A stretch of 64,000 bases of DNA from a bacterium (GTDB lineage Bacteria > UBP6 > UBA1177 > JAKLFG01). The stretch lies in NCBI GenBank assembly GCA_022709425.1, contig JAKLIW010000008.1, positions 62,001-126,000 of the forward strand. Reading direction: 5' to 3'. The translations under genes and the position numbers were made by a program. Below, one piece after another: positions 39,258 through 49,506 of this stretch (position 1 is its first letter; each line of letters starts with the position of its first letter). The notes beneath the pieces are model-generated. The model searched no databases and was not told where the DNA came from. It worked only from the letters and a program-made list of their open reading frames with translations.

Positions 39258-39807
39258 CGTGCCGTTCTCCTTTATTAAGATAGGTATTCAGCCGTCGTAT
39301 CTGTCCCGCGAGTGACGCATCGTGGAGCAATGTCCCGGTGCGGACGACGATCCCGCCCAGAAGCGCCGGATCGACCGCCCGGCGTATATACAGTCGTTCT
39401 CCGAACAGACGGGTGAGGGTCGGGCGCAGGCCGGCGATATCTTCGTCGGTCAGCGGGTCGGCGGTGCGCAGTTCGATCTCGACGATCCCCTGCCGCTGGT
39501 GATACCGGCGTTCGGCCATCGCGATGATGGCGCCCAATTCGGCGGTGCGACGTTGTTGGACCAGCGTAAAGAAGAGATTCTGCAGGAGTGGATCAATCTC
39601 TGATCGCCGCGCGATCTCGCGCGCCATAATATCTTTTTCCTCAACGGAGAAGGCGGGCGAGGCGAAAAAACGGGAAAGTTCACGGTCCTCTTCCATCAGT
39701 CGGCTCAACGCATGTCCGCTCGAAAGGATAGCCGCGGCTTCGGTCGGAGGTATCGTCGCGATCGTGTCGCACAGCGCGGCGGCATAGCGGAAAATAGAAT
39801 GGCTCAT
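39250..39807 (-). CDS. atpH: ATP synthase F1 subunit delta
   Basis: Peripheral stalk OSCP/delta subunit of 185 aa that joins the b subunits to F1. N-terminal helical bundle ([14 protein letters not shown]) and the C-terminal segment [29 protein letters not shown] are typical. It overlaps atpF by 4 bp. Confidence 0.92.
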   Translation of the reverse strand: MSHSIFRYAAALCDTIATIPPTEAAAILSSGHALSRLMEEDRELSRFFASPAFSVEEKDIMAREIARRSEIDPLLQNLFFTLVQQRRTAELGAIIAMAERRYHQRQGIVEIELRTADPLTDEDIAGLRPTLTRLFGERLYIRRAVDPALLGGIVVRTGTLLHDASLAGQIRRLNTYLNKGERHDA

Positions 39808-40355
39808 CCCGGCCTCGCGGTCAGACGGTCGAATTCACGAACCAGTGCGCGACGCGCCGATTCATCCAGTGATCCCGCGCGCGTCTTCAGCTCGGCAAGA
39901 AGGGAGGCGATGAAGTCGCTTACGATATTGGCGCGGCAGCGATCCGTTTCGTCGCGCAGGGTCCGCTCGGCCTCCTTCTGGATGAACTCGGCCTGTATCC
40001 GCGCATTGTTCATGATGTCGTCGTACAGGTGGATCGCCTGCCGTTCATAGGTTTCCATGAGTTGTTTCTTTTCGGCGGGAAGTCCATCCACCTTGCGCCG
40101 CAGGAAGGCGATCTCACGCTCGGCATCCTCGTAGGTGTGCTGATATTTCTCGAATTCCTCGACGATTGCCCGTTCCCGCGCATAAAAGAACGAACTGAGT
40201 TTCCGGCCGGTCAGTTTGACGAGTATCCCGGCGAAGAGGGCGAAGTTGATGAGGGCGAACAGGAGCATGATCTCGGGCTTGAATCGTCCCGCGTGTTCAG
40301 CCGCCGTCGCGATGAAAGGTATCACTGTCAGGATGAGAGGGAACGCCCGTTTCAT
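39804..40355 (-). CDS. atpF: ATP synthase F0 subunit b
   Basis: Peripheral stalk subunit of 183 aa. A signal-peptide-like leader (MKRAFPLILTVIPFIATAAE) precedes the single TM helix (IMLLFALINFALFAGILVKL) and a long coiled coil rich in Glu, Arg and Lys. The leader is unusual, since b normally starts at the TM helix, and parallels the leader on subunit c. It overlaps both neighbours by 4 bp (ATGA). Confidence 0.85.
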   Translation of the reverse strand: MKRAFPLILTVIPFIATAAEHAGRFKPEIMLLFALINFALFAGILVKLTGRKLSSFFYARERAIVEEFEKYQHTYEDAEREIAFLRRKVDGLPAEKKQLMETYERQAIHLYDDIMNNARIQAEFIQKEAERTLRDETDRCRANIVSDFIASLLAELKTRAGSLDESARRALVREFDRLTARPG

Positions 40356-40783
40356 GAGTTGCCTCGTCCCCAGAGGGCGCGCGACAGAGTGTCGAGCATC
40401 TCGCTTCGTTTTTCCTCCAGTTCATCCGAGGTGCAGAGACGAAGCTCTTCGATGTCGCTTTTTTTCGACTCCACCAGATCCTGCATCTTGCGGTGCAGTT
40501 CTTCGAGATATACCTGCGACTCGGCGGTGGCCCGCGCCTTGGTGTTGACCAGCAGAACGCCGCCTTGCCGGTGGACCTCCTCGATCTCGCGGCGGTAGCG
40601 TTCCTTGAGTTCGGCGCTGGTGCGTCGCGATTCGAAGGCGTGTTCGTTCTCGGTATTGAGCATTTTCCGCCGCCGTTCAAGCACCGCGAATATCGGGGAG
40701 AGAACGAAACGGTTGAAGAAAAAGAGGAAAAAAAGGAAGAGGGCACACTGGACGAGAAAAACCGTCAGGTCGAACTGAAGCAT
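40352..40783 (-). CDS. ATP synthase F0 subunit b' (second b-type)
   Basis: Protein of 143 aa: N-terminal TM helix (LTVFLVQCALFLFFLFFFNRFVLSPIF) with the LSPIFAVLERR motif shared by b and b' subunits, then a charged coiled coil. Together with atpF it makes a heterodimeric b/b' stalk, as in cyanobacteria and many deltaproteobacterial-type operons. First gene of the operon; ATG 40783. Confidence 0.88.
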   Translation of the reverse strand: MLQFDLTVFLVQCALFLFFLFFFNRFVLSPIFAVLERRRKMLNTENEHAFESRRTSAELKERYRREIEEVHRQGGVLLVNTKARATAESQVYLEELHRKMQDLVESKKSDIEELRLCTSDELEEKRSEMLDTLSRALWGRGNS

Positions 40784-40818
40784 CCCGTTGCCTCCAAGGG
40801 CGCGCTATAAGGCTCTGG

Positions 40819-40848
40819 GCTATAGTACTCCGGCGCGCAAAAAAGCAA
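40819..40848 (-). promoter_or_regulatory. sigma70-type promoter for the F1 operon
   Basis: Minus strand TTGCTT (40848-40843), 18-bp spacer, TATAGC (40824-40819), 35 bp before the first ATG. Confidence 0.55.
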
Positions 40849-40867
40849 TTTTTTATACAACAAGCGA

Positions 40868-41401
40868 TCAGGGGAGCCGGACATCGTAGCCGGTCTGATT
40901 CTTTGAAAGGATGATCTTCCCCTGTTGGGTCTCCGGTTTTATGAATTGCCGGTCGGCGAGCGCCTTGAGCGATGTGTAGGCGGCCCCTTCGCATTTTGTC
41001 TCGGTGGTGTAGGTCACATGCCATTCCTTTCCTACCTTGACCGGCGGATCGACCTTCGCCACGCTAAGCGCACAGACCGGCGCGGCGCAGCGGTTCTTTT
41101 CACAGACGAAGAGTTTCTTTCCTTCGTCGGTCAGGGTGATGCGCGGCATGGAGCGGTTCGCCTCCTTGATGAAGACCGACTCCTCGAAGACGAGGTACTT
41201 CTTGTCGGCCGCGATGGCGCGGTAGGTCGGCACATAACCTTCGTCGGTCATCGCGCCGAGGTAGACCGAAACGCCGGGGGCGGGCATCTTGGCGACGGTG
41301 TCGCGCACATACTTCTCGGCCTCCGCCTGCGGCAGGGCCTCTTCGGCGCAGGAGACGATCACCAGCGCGATAAGGGTTGAAAGCAGGATGATGCGGCACA
41401 T
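40868..41401 (-). CDS. Lipoprotein of unknown function
   Basis: Protein of 177 aa with a lipobox (ALVIVSC) at the end of its signal peptide. Mature part of about 160 aa with a Cys pair (CEKNRCAAPVC), no recognised family. ATG 41401 follows AGGAGG; a GTG directly upstream is an alternative. It is 12 bp after the neighbouring lipoprotein gene, so they form a two-gene unit. Confidence 0.7.
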   Translation of the reverse strand: MCRIILLSTLIALVIVSCAEEALPQAEAEKYVRDTVAKMPAPGVSVYLGAMTDEGYVPTYRAIAADKKYLVFEESVFIKEANRSMPRITLTDEGKKLFVCEKNRCAAPVCALSVAKVDPPVKVGKEWHVTYTTETKCEGAAYTSLKALADRQFIKPETQQGKIILSKNQTGYDVRLP

Positions 41402-41413
41402 CACGGCCTCCTG

Positions 41414-41776
41414 TTATTGTTTATGTTCCGGTGTTTCCGAGGTGAACATGATCGGGTAGGAGAAGGTGGTGGTCTTGTTCTGATTAGTGGGCGGGAAGGA
41501 GACGCTTTTTATGACCGCGGCGACGCAGGCGCCGACCCGATCGTCGGGAAAGGTGTTCTTCACAAGATCGGCGGCGATGACCTTCCCGGCGCCGTCCACC
41601 GCGATGGATATCTCGATCTCGCCCTTCGCCGCCGGATCGGTCCGCAGAACCTGTATATAACACAGGCTGATATCGTCCGAGCGCGGCCGGAGCTGCTGAT
41701 CGAGCAGTTTGTTGTTGGACGAGGCGCAGGCGACGAGGAGCGCGCCGACGAGGGCTGGAACGATCAGTTTCTTCAT
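41414..41776 (-). CDS. Lipoprotein with AgmX/PglI-like C-terminal domain
   Basis: Protein of 120 aa. Lipobox GALLVAC, then a small domain resembling the C-terminal domain of the myxobacterial gliding proteins AgmX/PglI and TonB-like proteins: CYIQVLRTDPAAKGEIEISIAVDGAGKV, then VGACVAAVIKSVSFPP. Such domains form homodimers in envelope machines. Here it stands alone on a lipid anchor. No motility genes are nearby. Confidence 0.7.
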   Translation of the reverse strand: MKKLIVPALVGALLVACASSNNKLLDQQLRPRSDDISLCYIQVLRTDPAAKGEIEISIAVDGAGKVIAADLVKNTFPDDRVGACVAAVIKSVSFPPTNQNKTTTFSYPIMFTSETPEHKQ

Positions 41777-41844
41777 GAGGATCCTCCCGATCCATCGGTA
41801 ACGGGAGCACTATAGCCCGAACCTTCGCTTTTGTGAAGAAAATG

Positions 41845-41874
41845 TTGATTTCGTGGAGCAATGCCTGTTATAGT
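41845..41874 (+). promoter_or_regulatory. sigma70-type promoter for the GAF/HD-GYP gene
   Basis: TTGATT, 18-bp spacer, TATAGT, 30 bp before the ATG at 41905; supports that start over an in-frame ATG at 41833. Confidence 0.6.
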
Positions 41875-41904
41875 CGACCGTTTTTGCATGAGGATGCTCC
41901 GATC

Positions 41905-43425
41905 ATGACCCGCGACTACCGCCAGATGTCCACACAATTCAAGTACCAGCTCGATACGCTCGTCAAGATCGGCGTGTCGCTGTCGGCCGAGAACAATCTG
42001 AACCGTCTGCTCGATATGATCGTGTTCCAAGCGCGCCAACTGACCCGCGCCGACGGCGGGACGCTTTATCTGCTGGCCGACGGGCGGCTTCGGTTCACCA
42101 TCATCCAGAACTCGACGCTTGGCATCCATCGGGGGGGCGAGAGCGGCCATCGCATCGATCTCGAATCGGTCGAACTCAAAAAGGATAATGTGTGCGCCTA
42201 TGCCGCCATACTCGGCAAGACCGTCACGATAGCCGATGTCTACGAGTCGAAGGAGTTCGATTTCTCGGGGCCGCGCAAATACGACGCCATCACCGGTTAC
42301 CGTTCGCAGTCGATGTTGGTTGTTCCGATGAAGAACCATCTCGGCGCAGTGACCGGCGTACTCCAACTCGTCAACGCGATGGAGCAGGGGACCCGCGAAG
42401 TGACTCCGTTCGACGAGGGATCGGTGGCGCTGGTGGAGGCGATGGCCTCGATGGCGGCGGTGGCGATAGAGAAGACAAAACTTCTCGAGGACACCCGCGC
42501 GCTGTTCAATTCGGTCATTGAGGTGCTGGGGGTCGCGATGGACGCCAAATCGCACTACACCGGCAACCACATTCAGAAGGTGGCGAAGCTCAACATCGAG
42601 ATAGCCAAAGCGATACACGACGACACCGAAGTATTTCCCGATATCCGTTTCACCGAGAACGAACTCGAGGAGATACGGCTCGCCGGGTGGTTGCACGATA
42701 TCGGCAAAGTGACCACTCCCGAGTGGGTGATGGACAAGGATACGAAACTCAAGGTGGTGCTCGACCGTATACATCTCATCGAGGAGCGCTTCACCCGTGC
42801 GGCCGAGGAACTGGTCAAAGCCGGAAAGAGTGCCGATGCGGAGCGGCTGATGGCCGATCTGCAGTTCATCCGCGATAAGAACCGCCCGGTGGAGGATATG
42901 CGTGATGACGACATCCGCCGCCTGCGCGAGATAGCCGGCCGCCGCCTGCCGGTCGCCGGTCACGAGACGCGGATGCTTTCGGACGACGAACTGCGCAACC
43001 TCGTCATCCGGCGCGGATCTCTGACCGAGGAAGAGATCGAGAAGGTCAAGGAGCACGCCGTCTGGACCACCCGAATGCTCGAAAAACTCTCATTCCCCGA
43101 CCACCTGAAAAATGTCGCGCTCTATGCGGTGCAGCATCACGAGAAGCTGAACGGTCAGGGCTACCCCACCGGCGTAGGGGCCGACAAGATACCGTTCCAG
43201 TCGCGTATCCTCGCCATCGCCGATCTGTATGAGGCGCTTTCGGCGCGCGACCGGCCCTACAAAGAGCGGATGCCCTACGAACAGACCATCGGCATCCTGC
43301 GTCGGCAGGCCGAGAACGGTGACATCGACGGGAAGATACTCGAATTCCTTGTCGACAAGGATGTCTTCCGCAGATTCGAGGAAAAGTATCGTAACGGGCA
43401 TAACGGCCACGCGGCCTACGAATAG
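41905..43425 (+). CDS. GAF and HD-GYP c-di-GMP phosphodiesterase
   Basis: Cytosolic protein of 506 aa that probably degrades c-di-GMP under control of its GAF sensor. GAF at about 25-185 (LTRADGGTLYLL, GKTVTIADVYESKEF, QSMLVVPMKN). HD-GYP from about 205: His-Asp264-265 in GWLHDIGKV, a helical insert of about 90 residues with KNRPVEDMRDDD, then HH(E)KLNGQGYP ending at Pro421 and ILAIADLYEALSA. The metal ligands and GYP triad are intact, unlike in the protein at 3351-4994. The two-gene distance to the next gene suggests its own unit. Confidence 0.9.
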   Translation: MTRDYRQMSTQFKYQLDTLVKIGVSLSAENNLNRLLDMIVFQARQLTRADGGTLYLLADGRLRFTIIQNSTLGIHRGGESGHRIDLESVELKKDNVCAYAAILGKTVTIADVYESKEFDFSGPRKYDAITGYRSQSMLVVPMKNHLGAVTGVLQLVNAMEQGTREVTPFDEGSVALVEAMASMAAVAIEKTKLLEDTRALFNSVIEVLGVAMDAKSHYTGNHIQKVAKLNIEIAKAIHDDTEVFPDIRFTENELEEIRLAGWLHDIGKVTTPEWVMDKDTKLKVVLDRIHLIEERFTRAAEELVKAGKSADAERLMADLQFIRDKNRPVEDMRDDDIRRLREIAGRRLPVAGHETRMLSDDELRNLVIRRGSLTEEEIEKVKEHAVWTTRMLEKLSFPDHLKNVALYAVQHHEKLNGQGYPTGVGADKIPFQSRILAIADLYEALSARDRPYKERMPYEQTIGILRRQAENGDIDGKILEFLVDKDVFRRFEEKYRNGHNGHAAYE

Positions 43426-43452
43426 GATATCATTTTCAGATAGCGGACAGTG

Positions 43453-45129
43453 ATGCTGGACATCACCGACATCGGCCGGGCGGCGGGTACGCTGTATTGG
43501 GTTTTTTTAGCGGGCGCCGCTATCGGGGGAGCCTTCGGCGTTCTGGCGCTACGGGTCAAAAGTCCCGCCATACGGTGGGCGTTGATCGCCGATATGGCGA
43601 TCGTCGCGTTTCTCCTGATCGCGTTCTCGGCGCTCTTCATCCATCACGCCGTTCTCAAGGGGTATGCATACTCGGGCGATGAGGCGAGCACGCTCTATCA
43701 GGGACAGATCTTCGCCCAAGGCGACCTGTGGAAAGAACCGCTTCCTGCGGAGTTGCAGCGATCATTCCCGCGGCATCATGTCGTCGTGCAGGAAGACCGC
43801 GAATATTCGAAGTATCCGCCGTTGACCGCGCTGGCCATCGCCGCCGCTCTTGCCTTCAACCACGCCGAATGGGCCAATATCGCCGTGACGATGGCCGCTT
43901 TTTTGTTGTTGCTGTGGTGCGCCCGCCTCCTGTCGGGCGGCTGGCGAGTGCCGCTGCTGACGGCGATCCCGTTCCTTTTCGCGACCACGGTGATATTCCA
44001 TGCGGCGAGCTATTTCTCGCACCCGTTGTCGATGTGTCTCATACTTGCTACGGTCATTGCGCTGATCCTGAACGAACGGTCGCGCGATAACGGAGGGCGG
44101 CGGCGTTACGCGTTCATCATTGGTTTGCTGGTCGGCCTCCTGCTTCTGGCGCGGCCTTATGACGCTCTGCTGACGGCGGCGGCGATCGTCTGTTATCACC
44201 TGTGGGATCTCGCGGCGGGACCCGACCGCCGGGCGCTCCTGCGCCGCTGGGCGGCGCGCTGGGGTGAATGGCTCGCCCTCATCGGCGGCGGAGCGATCGG
44301 CGCGTTTCTTTTTCTCGGATATCAGAAACTCTATACCGGCTCGTTCTTCCTTTCGCCCTACCGGATATACGACGCCGGCGGCGAGGTGATGGCCGAACTG
44401 ACGCTCACCGCCGACCAGCTGTTCGGGCGCGGACTCAGCGAGATAACGGTGCACTGGTTGGGTCAGCAGGCGGCATGGTCGTCGGCCGCCGTCATGGTGC
44501 TGGCCGTGATCTATTTCTCTGTACGGTCCCGGAAGATGCGCCGTTCAGAGAGGATCGTCCTTTTGTTGCCGCTCCTGTTCATCGTCGGCTATGCGTTCCA
44601 TCCCTTTTTCGGCGGCGACAGTTTCGGGGCGCGCTACTATTATCCGGTCATCTGGTGCTGGTTCTACGCTGCGGCCGCACTGATACAGTATCTTGCGCGC
44701 CGGTTCACGCAGGGACACGGCGCGTTCCTGTACCTGCTTTTCGCGGTCGCGGTGACCGTCCCGTTCCACCAACAGCTCATCGACCGCTGTAACGGGGTAT
44801 CCGCCGTGGTGGCCGAGCGGTTCTCGCTGAACCGGGCGATCGAGGAGAGGATACCGACCCATGAACGGGCGGTGGTCCTGCTGGGCCGCACCCCCCAGTA
44901 CGACGGGCCGTTCTATGTGCGGCACGACCCGCTTCTGCGCGACCGGATCGTCTACGGATGTTACCGCACGGGATTCCCGTTGACCGATGATTTTCAGCGG
45001 GCCTTTCCCGGCCGCTCATATTATAAGGCCGACTTCGACCGTTCGGCGGGGGTGTTCCGCATCCTCCCCCTGCGGTCGCCGATCCACCAGAAGAGAACAA
45101 CGCCGCCGATCGGAGGGATACTGCCATGA
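43453..45129 (+). CDS. GT39/GT83-like membrane glycosyltransferase
   Basis: Polytopic membrane protein of 558 aa with about 11 TM segments. The first luminal loop has the acidic Asp-Glu pair (YSGDEASTLYQGQ), then REYSKYPPLTALAIA, as in polyprenyl-phosphate-dependent glycosyltransferases of the ArnT/PMT type. The ATG at 43453 is preceded by GTG at 43450. It overlaps the DPM-like GT2 by 4 bp (ATGA), which would supply the polyprenyl-phosphate sugar donor. The acceptor cannot be told from sequence. Confidence 0.75.
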   Translation: MLDITDIGRAAGTLYWVFLAGAAIGGAFGVLALRVKSPAIRWALIADMAIVAFLLIAFSALFIHHAVLKGYAYSGDEASTLYQGQIFAQGDLWKEPLPAELQRSFPRHHVVVQEDREYSKYPPLTALAIAAALAFNHAEWANIAVTMAAFLLLLWCARLLSGGWRVPLLTAIPFLFATTVIFHAASYFSHPLSMCLILATVIALILNERSRDNGGRRRYAFIIGLLVGLLLLARPYDALLTAAAIVCYHLWDLAAGPDRRALLRRWAARWGEWLALIGGGAIGAFLFLGYQKLYTGSFFLSPYRIYDAGGEVMAELTLTADQLFGRGLSEITVHWLGQQAAWSSAAVMVLAVIYFSVRSRKMRRSERIVLLLPLLFIVGYAFHPFFGGDSFGARYYYPVIWCWFYAAAALIQYLARRFTQGHGAFLYLLFAVAVTVPFHQQLIDRCNGVSAVVAERFSLNRAIEERIPTHERAVVLLGRTPQYDGPFYVRHDPLLRDRIVYGCYRTGFPLTDDFQRAFPGRSYYKADFDRSAGVFRILPLRSPIHQKRTTPPIGGILP

Positions 45130-45845
45130 GTCGCAATAACGGTACGCTCCTGACCGTCATCGTCCCGGCCTACAACGAGCAGGCGACCATCGGCACGGTC
45201 ATCGGACAGTTGCGTTCTTTCCTCGCGCCGTCGGGCCCCATCGGCGAGATCGTGGTGGTCAACGACGCCTCGACCGACGCTACCGGCGCGGTGCTGGCGC
45301 CGCTTGCTGAAAAGGGAGATATCCGGCTGGTCACCCATCCATTGAACCGCGGAAAGGGGGCGGCGGTCCGCAGCGGTATCGCCGCGGCGACGGGCGACTG
45401 GATACTTTTTCAGGATGCCGACCTTGAATACGACCCCGCCGACATTCCGGCGCTCATGGCGGCGGCGCGGGGCGGCGCCGACATCGTGTACGGGTCCCGC
45501 TTCATCGCCGGCAACGACGGGGCGACATTCCTGCATATCGCCGCCAATAAGAGCCTTTCGTTCTTTTCGCGCCTGCTGACCGGTCTTCCGATAACCGACA
45601 TGGAGACCTGCTACAAACTGATCCGCGCCGATCTCCTCAAAAGCCTCGACCTGCACGAAGAGCGGTTCGGCATCGAGCCGGAGATAACGCTGAAACTGGC
45701 GCGGCTCGCCAAACGCGACGGCCTGCGCTATGCCGAGGTGCCGATATCGTACAAGCCCCGCAGTTACGCCGAGGGGAAAAAGGTCGGTCTCAAGGACGGC
45801 CTGCGCGCGCTTTACTGCCTCGCCCGCTACCGCTGGGGCGGTTGA
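45126..45845 (+). CDS. Family 2 glycosyltransferase, DPM1/GtrB-like
   Basis: Protein of 239 aa, GT-A fold: [16 protein letters not shown], nucleotide-sugar Asp in VVVNDASTD, the DAD metal motif ([12 protein letters not shown]) and GSRFIAGN. Relatives transfer mannose or glucose from a nucleotide sugar to polyprenyl phosphate at the inner leaflet. No C-terminal TM helices are present. Coupled by ATGA to the membrane glycosyltransferase that would use the product. Confidence 0.88.
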   Translation: MSRNNGTLLTVIVPAYNEQATIGTVIGQLRSFLAPSGPIGEIVVVNDASTDATGAVLAPLAEKGDIRLVTHPLNRGKGAAVRSGIAAATGDWILFQDADLEYDPADIPALMAAARGGADIVYGSRFIAGNDGATFLHIAANKSLSFFSRLLTGLPITDMETCYKLIRADLLKSLDLHEERFGIEPEITLKLARLAKRDGLRYAEVPISYKPRSYAEGKKVGLKDGLRALYCLARYRWGG

Positions 45846-45870
45846 GCGCAAAACATTACTTTCCGAAAAC

Positions 45871-45899
45871 TTGCTTACCCTTCCCGGAAGGGATAGACT
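45871..45899 (+). promoter_or_regulatory. aqpZ promoter with palindromic operator candidate
   Basis: TTGCTT, 17-bp spacer, TAGACT. The spacer holds an inverted repeat, CCCTTCC and GGAAGGG around one C (45878-45892). A protein bound there would block RNA polymerase, so the palindrome is an operator candidate. Confidence 0.5.
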
Positions 45900-45942
45900 C
45901 GGCCTGTTTCTTGGGCTTTATTATTTACGGAGAGGGAAAGAC

Positions 45943-46632
<690 letters not shown>

Positions 46633-46667
46633 TATTCAAGTTTGATCACACCGCACTTCTTTCTTTT

Positions 46668-46696
46668 TTGCATTTCTCGGACAGCGCGGCTATAGT
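46668..46696 (+). promoter_or_regulatory. sigma70-type promoter for tldE-tldD
   Basis: TTGCAT, 17-bp spacer, TATAGT, 26 bp before the ATG at 46723. Confidence 0.65.
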
Positions 46697-46722
46697 CTTC
46701 CGTTGTTCTTGCGGAGGTGCTC

Positions 46723-48054
46723 ATGGATAGGTTGAAGGGTGAACTCAAAAAGATCATGGCGCGGTTCCCGGGGTACGGGTTCCGGTTCCGCTACCTTGAC
46801 TGGGAGACCGATTTCCTGCGGTTCTATCGCAGTCAGGCGAACTACAACATCTCGAAGCGGACGGTGGTGCTGAATGGCACGGTGGAGCGCGAGAAGCGGA
46901 AGTTCTCGTTCCAGATAGCCGACCCCGACGGCGCGAAGGCCACCGCGATGGTCGAACGGGCGGTGAGCCTGCTGAACGATCTGCCGCCCGATCCCGATTT
47001 CACCAGTTTCGAGGACGACCCGACGCAGTACGACTACCACGGCTTCGTGAAAGCGGCCGATTCGGCGCCGCTGTCGCGCAAACTCGACATACTCGAACAG
47101 GCGGCCGCGGCGGCCGGCCCGCTCGGCTTCGATATCTACGGCACCTTCATCACCGTCAATTCCGACGGCTTCCTGCTCCAGTCCAACGGGCTCGACAAGC
47201 GGATATTCGTCTCGCCGCTCATGCTCGACATGAAGGCGGTGAAGCGCGACACCGGCGTGACGGTCATCAACTCCTTCGGTGGCACCTCGCTTGACGGCCT
47301 CGACCCCGCCGCGTTCATGGCCGAACTGGCCCGCAAGATGAAATGGGCGACGCTCCCCATCACCGATGTCGCCCCGGGCGACTACACCGTCATCCTCGGC
47401 CCGCAGGCGGTCCATACCTTCCTGTCGTATCTCCTGTCGGCGGCCTACGGACAGGCGCTCGATGGCGGCGTTAGTTTCTTTGAGGGCAAGGAGGGGAAGC
47501 CGCTCTTCCCGCCCGCTCTCACCGTCGCGTCGCGTCCCGACCATCCGCAACTCATTCCGTTCCCCTACAATGGCGACGGCCACATCGCGCGGCCGCTCTC
47601 CTTCATCGACAAGGGGGTGTTCCGCGATTTCGTGATGAACCACTACTACGCCCATAAACTGAACCGCCCCAAGAACGGGTCGGTCGGCGTAGCGGCGCTG
47701 GTGATGGAGCCGGGCAGCGAGCCGCTCGAACAGATGATCGCGGGGGTCGACCGCGGGCTCTACATCGCCAACCTTCACTACATGAACTTCATCAACCGCA
47801 AGGAGACCTCGGTGACGGGGCTCACGCGCGACGGCACCTTCCTGATAGAGAAGGGGAAGGTGGTCAAGGTGGTCAACAACCTCCGCTACACGGTCAAAAT
47901 ATCGTCGGTCTTCGAGAACCTCGCGGCGGTCGGCAGCGACCAGCAGGTGGTCCCCAATTCCGACAACTACTTCGAGTTCGACATCTCGGCGGGGCTCGTG
48001 CCGCACATCCTCACGAAAGGCTTCAAGATCAGTTCCTCCACCCGGACGATATAG
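46723..48054 (+). CDS. TldD/PmbA family protein, TldE-like subunit
   Basis: Protein of 443 aa of the TldE/PmbA type, which lacks the metal site and pairs with TldD in a heterodimeric metalloprotease that processes peptides and degrades unfolded substrates. Core segments: FDIYGTFITVNSDGF, YTVILGPQAVHTFLSYLL, FPYNGDGHIARPLSFIDKGVFRDFVMNHYYA. ATG 46723 with the SD GGAGG. Nine bases separate it from tldD. Confidence 0.88.
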   Translation: MDRLKGELKKIMARFPGYGFRFRYLDWETDFLRFYRSQANYNISKRTVVLNGTVEREKRKFSFQIADPDGAKATAMVERAVSLLNDLPPDPDFTSFEDDPTQYDYHGFVKAADSAPLSRKLDILEQAAAAAGPLGFDIYGTFITVNSDGFLLQSNGLDKRIFVSPLMLDMKAVKRDTGVTVINSFGGTSLDGLDPAAFMAELARKMKWATLPITDVAPGDYTVILGPQAVHTFLSYLLSAAYGQALDGGVSFFEGKEGKPLFPPALTVASRPDHPQLIPFPYNGDGHIARPLSFIDKGVFRDFVMNHYYAHKLNRPKNGSVGVAALVMEPGSEPLEQMIAGVDRGLYIANLHYMNFINRKETSVTGLTRDGTFLIEKGKVVKVVNNLRYTVKISSVFENLAAVGSDQQVVPNSDNYFEFDISAGLVPHILTKGFKISSSTRTI

Positions 48055-48063
48055 GAGGCGGCG

Positions 48064-49506
48064 ATGAAAAAACGAGTGCAGAACATACTGGACCGCGTGA
48101 TGAAGCGCGGGGTGCAGTTCGCCGATGTGCGGCTGACGGTGACCGACAGCGAGAGTTTCTCGTTCGAGCGCGGCAGTCTCAAGGACTACGGCCTCTCGCA
48201 GGACAATGTATCCATCGGCATCCGGGTGCTGGTGGGCGGGGTGTTCGGATTCGCCGGGACCAACGACCTGTCGGCCAAGAGCATCGATGCTGCGATATCG
48301 GCCGCCTTCCGCAATGCTGAAGAGTCGCGCCGGTTCCGCCGCAGCGCGATAGAATTCCCGGCGCAGAAGGCGGTGGTCGGCAGCCGCGTCATCGCGCCCA
48401 AGGAAGATCCCTTCACGATGTCCTACGCCGACAAGATCGGCTGGTTCATGCCGATCGTGCAGGGACTCACCGGCGGGAAACGGACCATCTACAGCCGGTT
48501 CGAGGCCGAATTCCGCCGCCAGTATAAGATATACGCCAACAGCGAAGGGACCTTCGTCGAAACGACGCGCTGGCATGTCAACCCCGAGATGTCGGTGCTT
48601 GCCTCCGACGGGAACGCCGTCATGTCGCGGACCTGGCCCGGGATGATGGCGGCGCGCGCCGGCGGGTTCGAGGTGATGCGCGATTTCGCCTTCCCCGAGC
48701 ATGTCGAGACGATCATCGCCGAGGCCGATCAGCTGCTCGACGCGCCGCGCATCGCGGAAGAACGGGCCGACCTCATCATCGGCGGTTCGCAACTCGCGCT
48801 TCAACTGCACGAATCGGTGGGCCACGCGACCGAGGCCGATCGCATCTTCGGCATGGAGATCAGTTACGCCGGGAAGACCTTCGTGAAGCCGGAACACATC
48901 GGGAAACTGCGCTACGGATCGCCGCAGATGACGGTGGTGGCCGATTCGACCGACGAGACCGGCATCGGCTTCAACCTCACCGACGACGACGGCGTCCCGG
49001 CCAAACGTGCCACTATAATAAAGGAAGGGCTGCTCGTCGATCTCCAGACATCGCGTGAAACGGCCGCCCTGCTTGGGCTTGAACCGAGCTCCAACATGCT
49101 CGCGGTCCACGGCTCCGATATCCCGCTCATCCGGATGAACAACCTCAACCTCATGCCGGGGACGGCGGGGTCGCTGAAAGACCTCATCGCCGACACCGAG
49201 AAGGGCTACCTCGTTGACCTCACCAAGACCTGGTCGATAGACGACAGCCGCAACAACTTCCAGTTCACCACCGAGATCGGGTGGAAGATAGAGCAGGGGA
49301 AGATAACCGGCATCGTCAAGGAACCGACCTACTACGGCATCACGACCGAATTCTGGAATTCGTGCGACGCGGTCTGTTCCGAAAGCGAATGGAAGTACTG
49401 GGGCACCTTCTTCTGCGGCAAGGGTGAACCGGGACAGGCGATGCAACTGTCTCACAAGACCGCCCCCGCCCGCTTCCGGAATGTCGTGGTGAATGTAAAA
49501 GCCTAG
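48064..49506 (+). CDS. tldD: Metalloprotease TldD
   Basis: Active subunit (480 aa) of the TldD/TldE protease. The zinc-binding HExxxH is HESVGH, residues 249-254, followed by EADRI; the third ligand is expected in the C-terminal half (near CDAVCSESEW). Starts 9 bp after the TldE-like gene. Its stop codon shares the CTAG palindrome with the stop of the convergent holA (4-bp overlap). Confidence 0.93.
   Translation: MKKRVQNILDRVMKRGVQFADVRLTVTDSESFSFERGSLKDYGLSQDNVSIGIRVLVGGVFGFAGTNDLSAKSIDAAISAAFRNAEESRRFRRSAIEFPAQKAVVGSRVIAPKEDPFTMSYADKIGWFMPIVQGLTGGKRTIYSRFEAEFRRQYKIYANSEGTFVETTRWHVNPEMSVLASDGNAVMSRTWPGMMAARAGGFEVMRDFAFPEHVETIIAEADQLLDAPRIAEERADLIIGGSQLALQLHESVGHATEADRIFGMEISYAGKTFVKPEHIGKLRYGSPQMTVVADSTDETGIGFNLTDDDGVPAKRATIIKEGLLVDLQTSRETAALLGLEPSSNMLAVHGSDIPLIRMNNLNLMPGTAGSLKDLIADTEKGYLVDLTKTWSIDDSRNNFQFTTEIGWKIEQGKITGIVKEPTYYGITTEFWNSCDAVCSESEWKYWGTFFCGKGEPGQAMQLSHKTAPARFRNVVVNVKA

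Noticed and set aside
46690..49455. A 921-codon open frame antisense to the TldE/TldD pair.
   Set aside because: Its sequence is rich in Arg, Gly, Asp, Val and His, the signature of a mirror frame of GC-rich coding DNA. The plus-strand genes have clear family motifs, promoter and SD.
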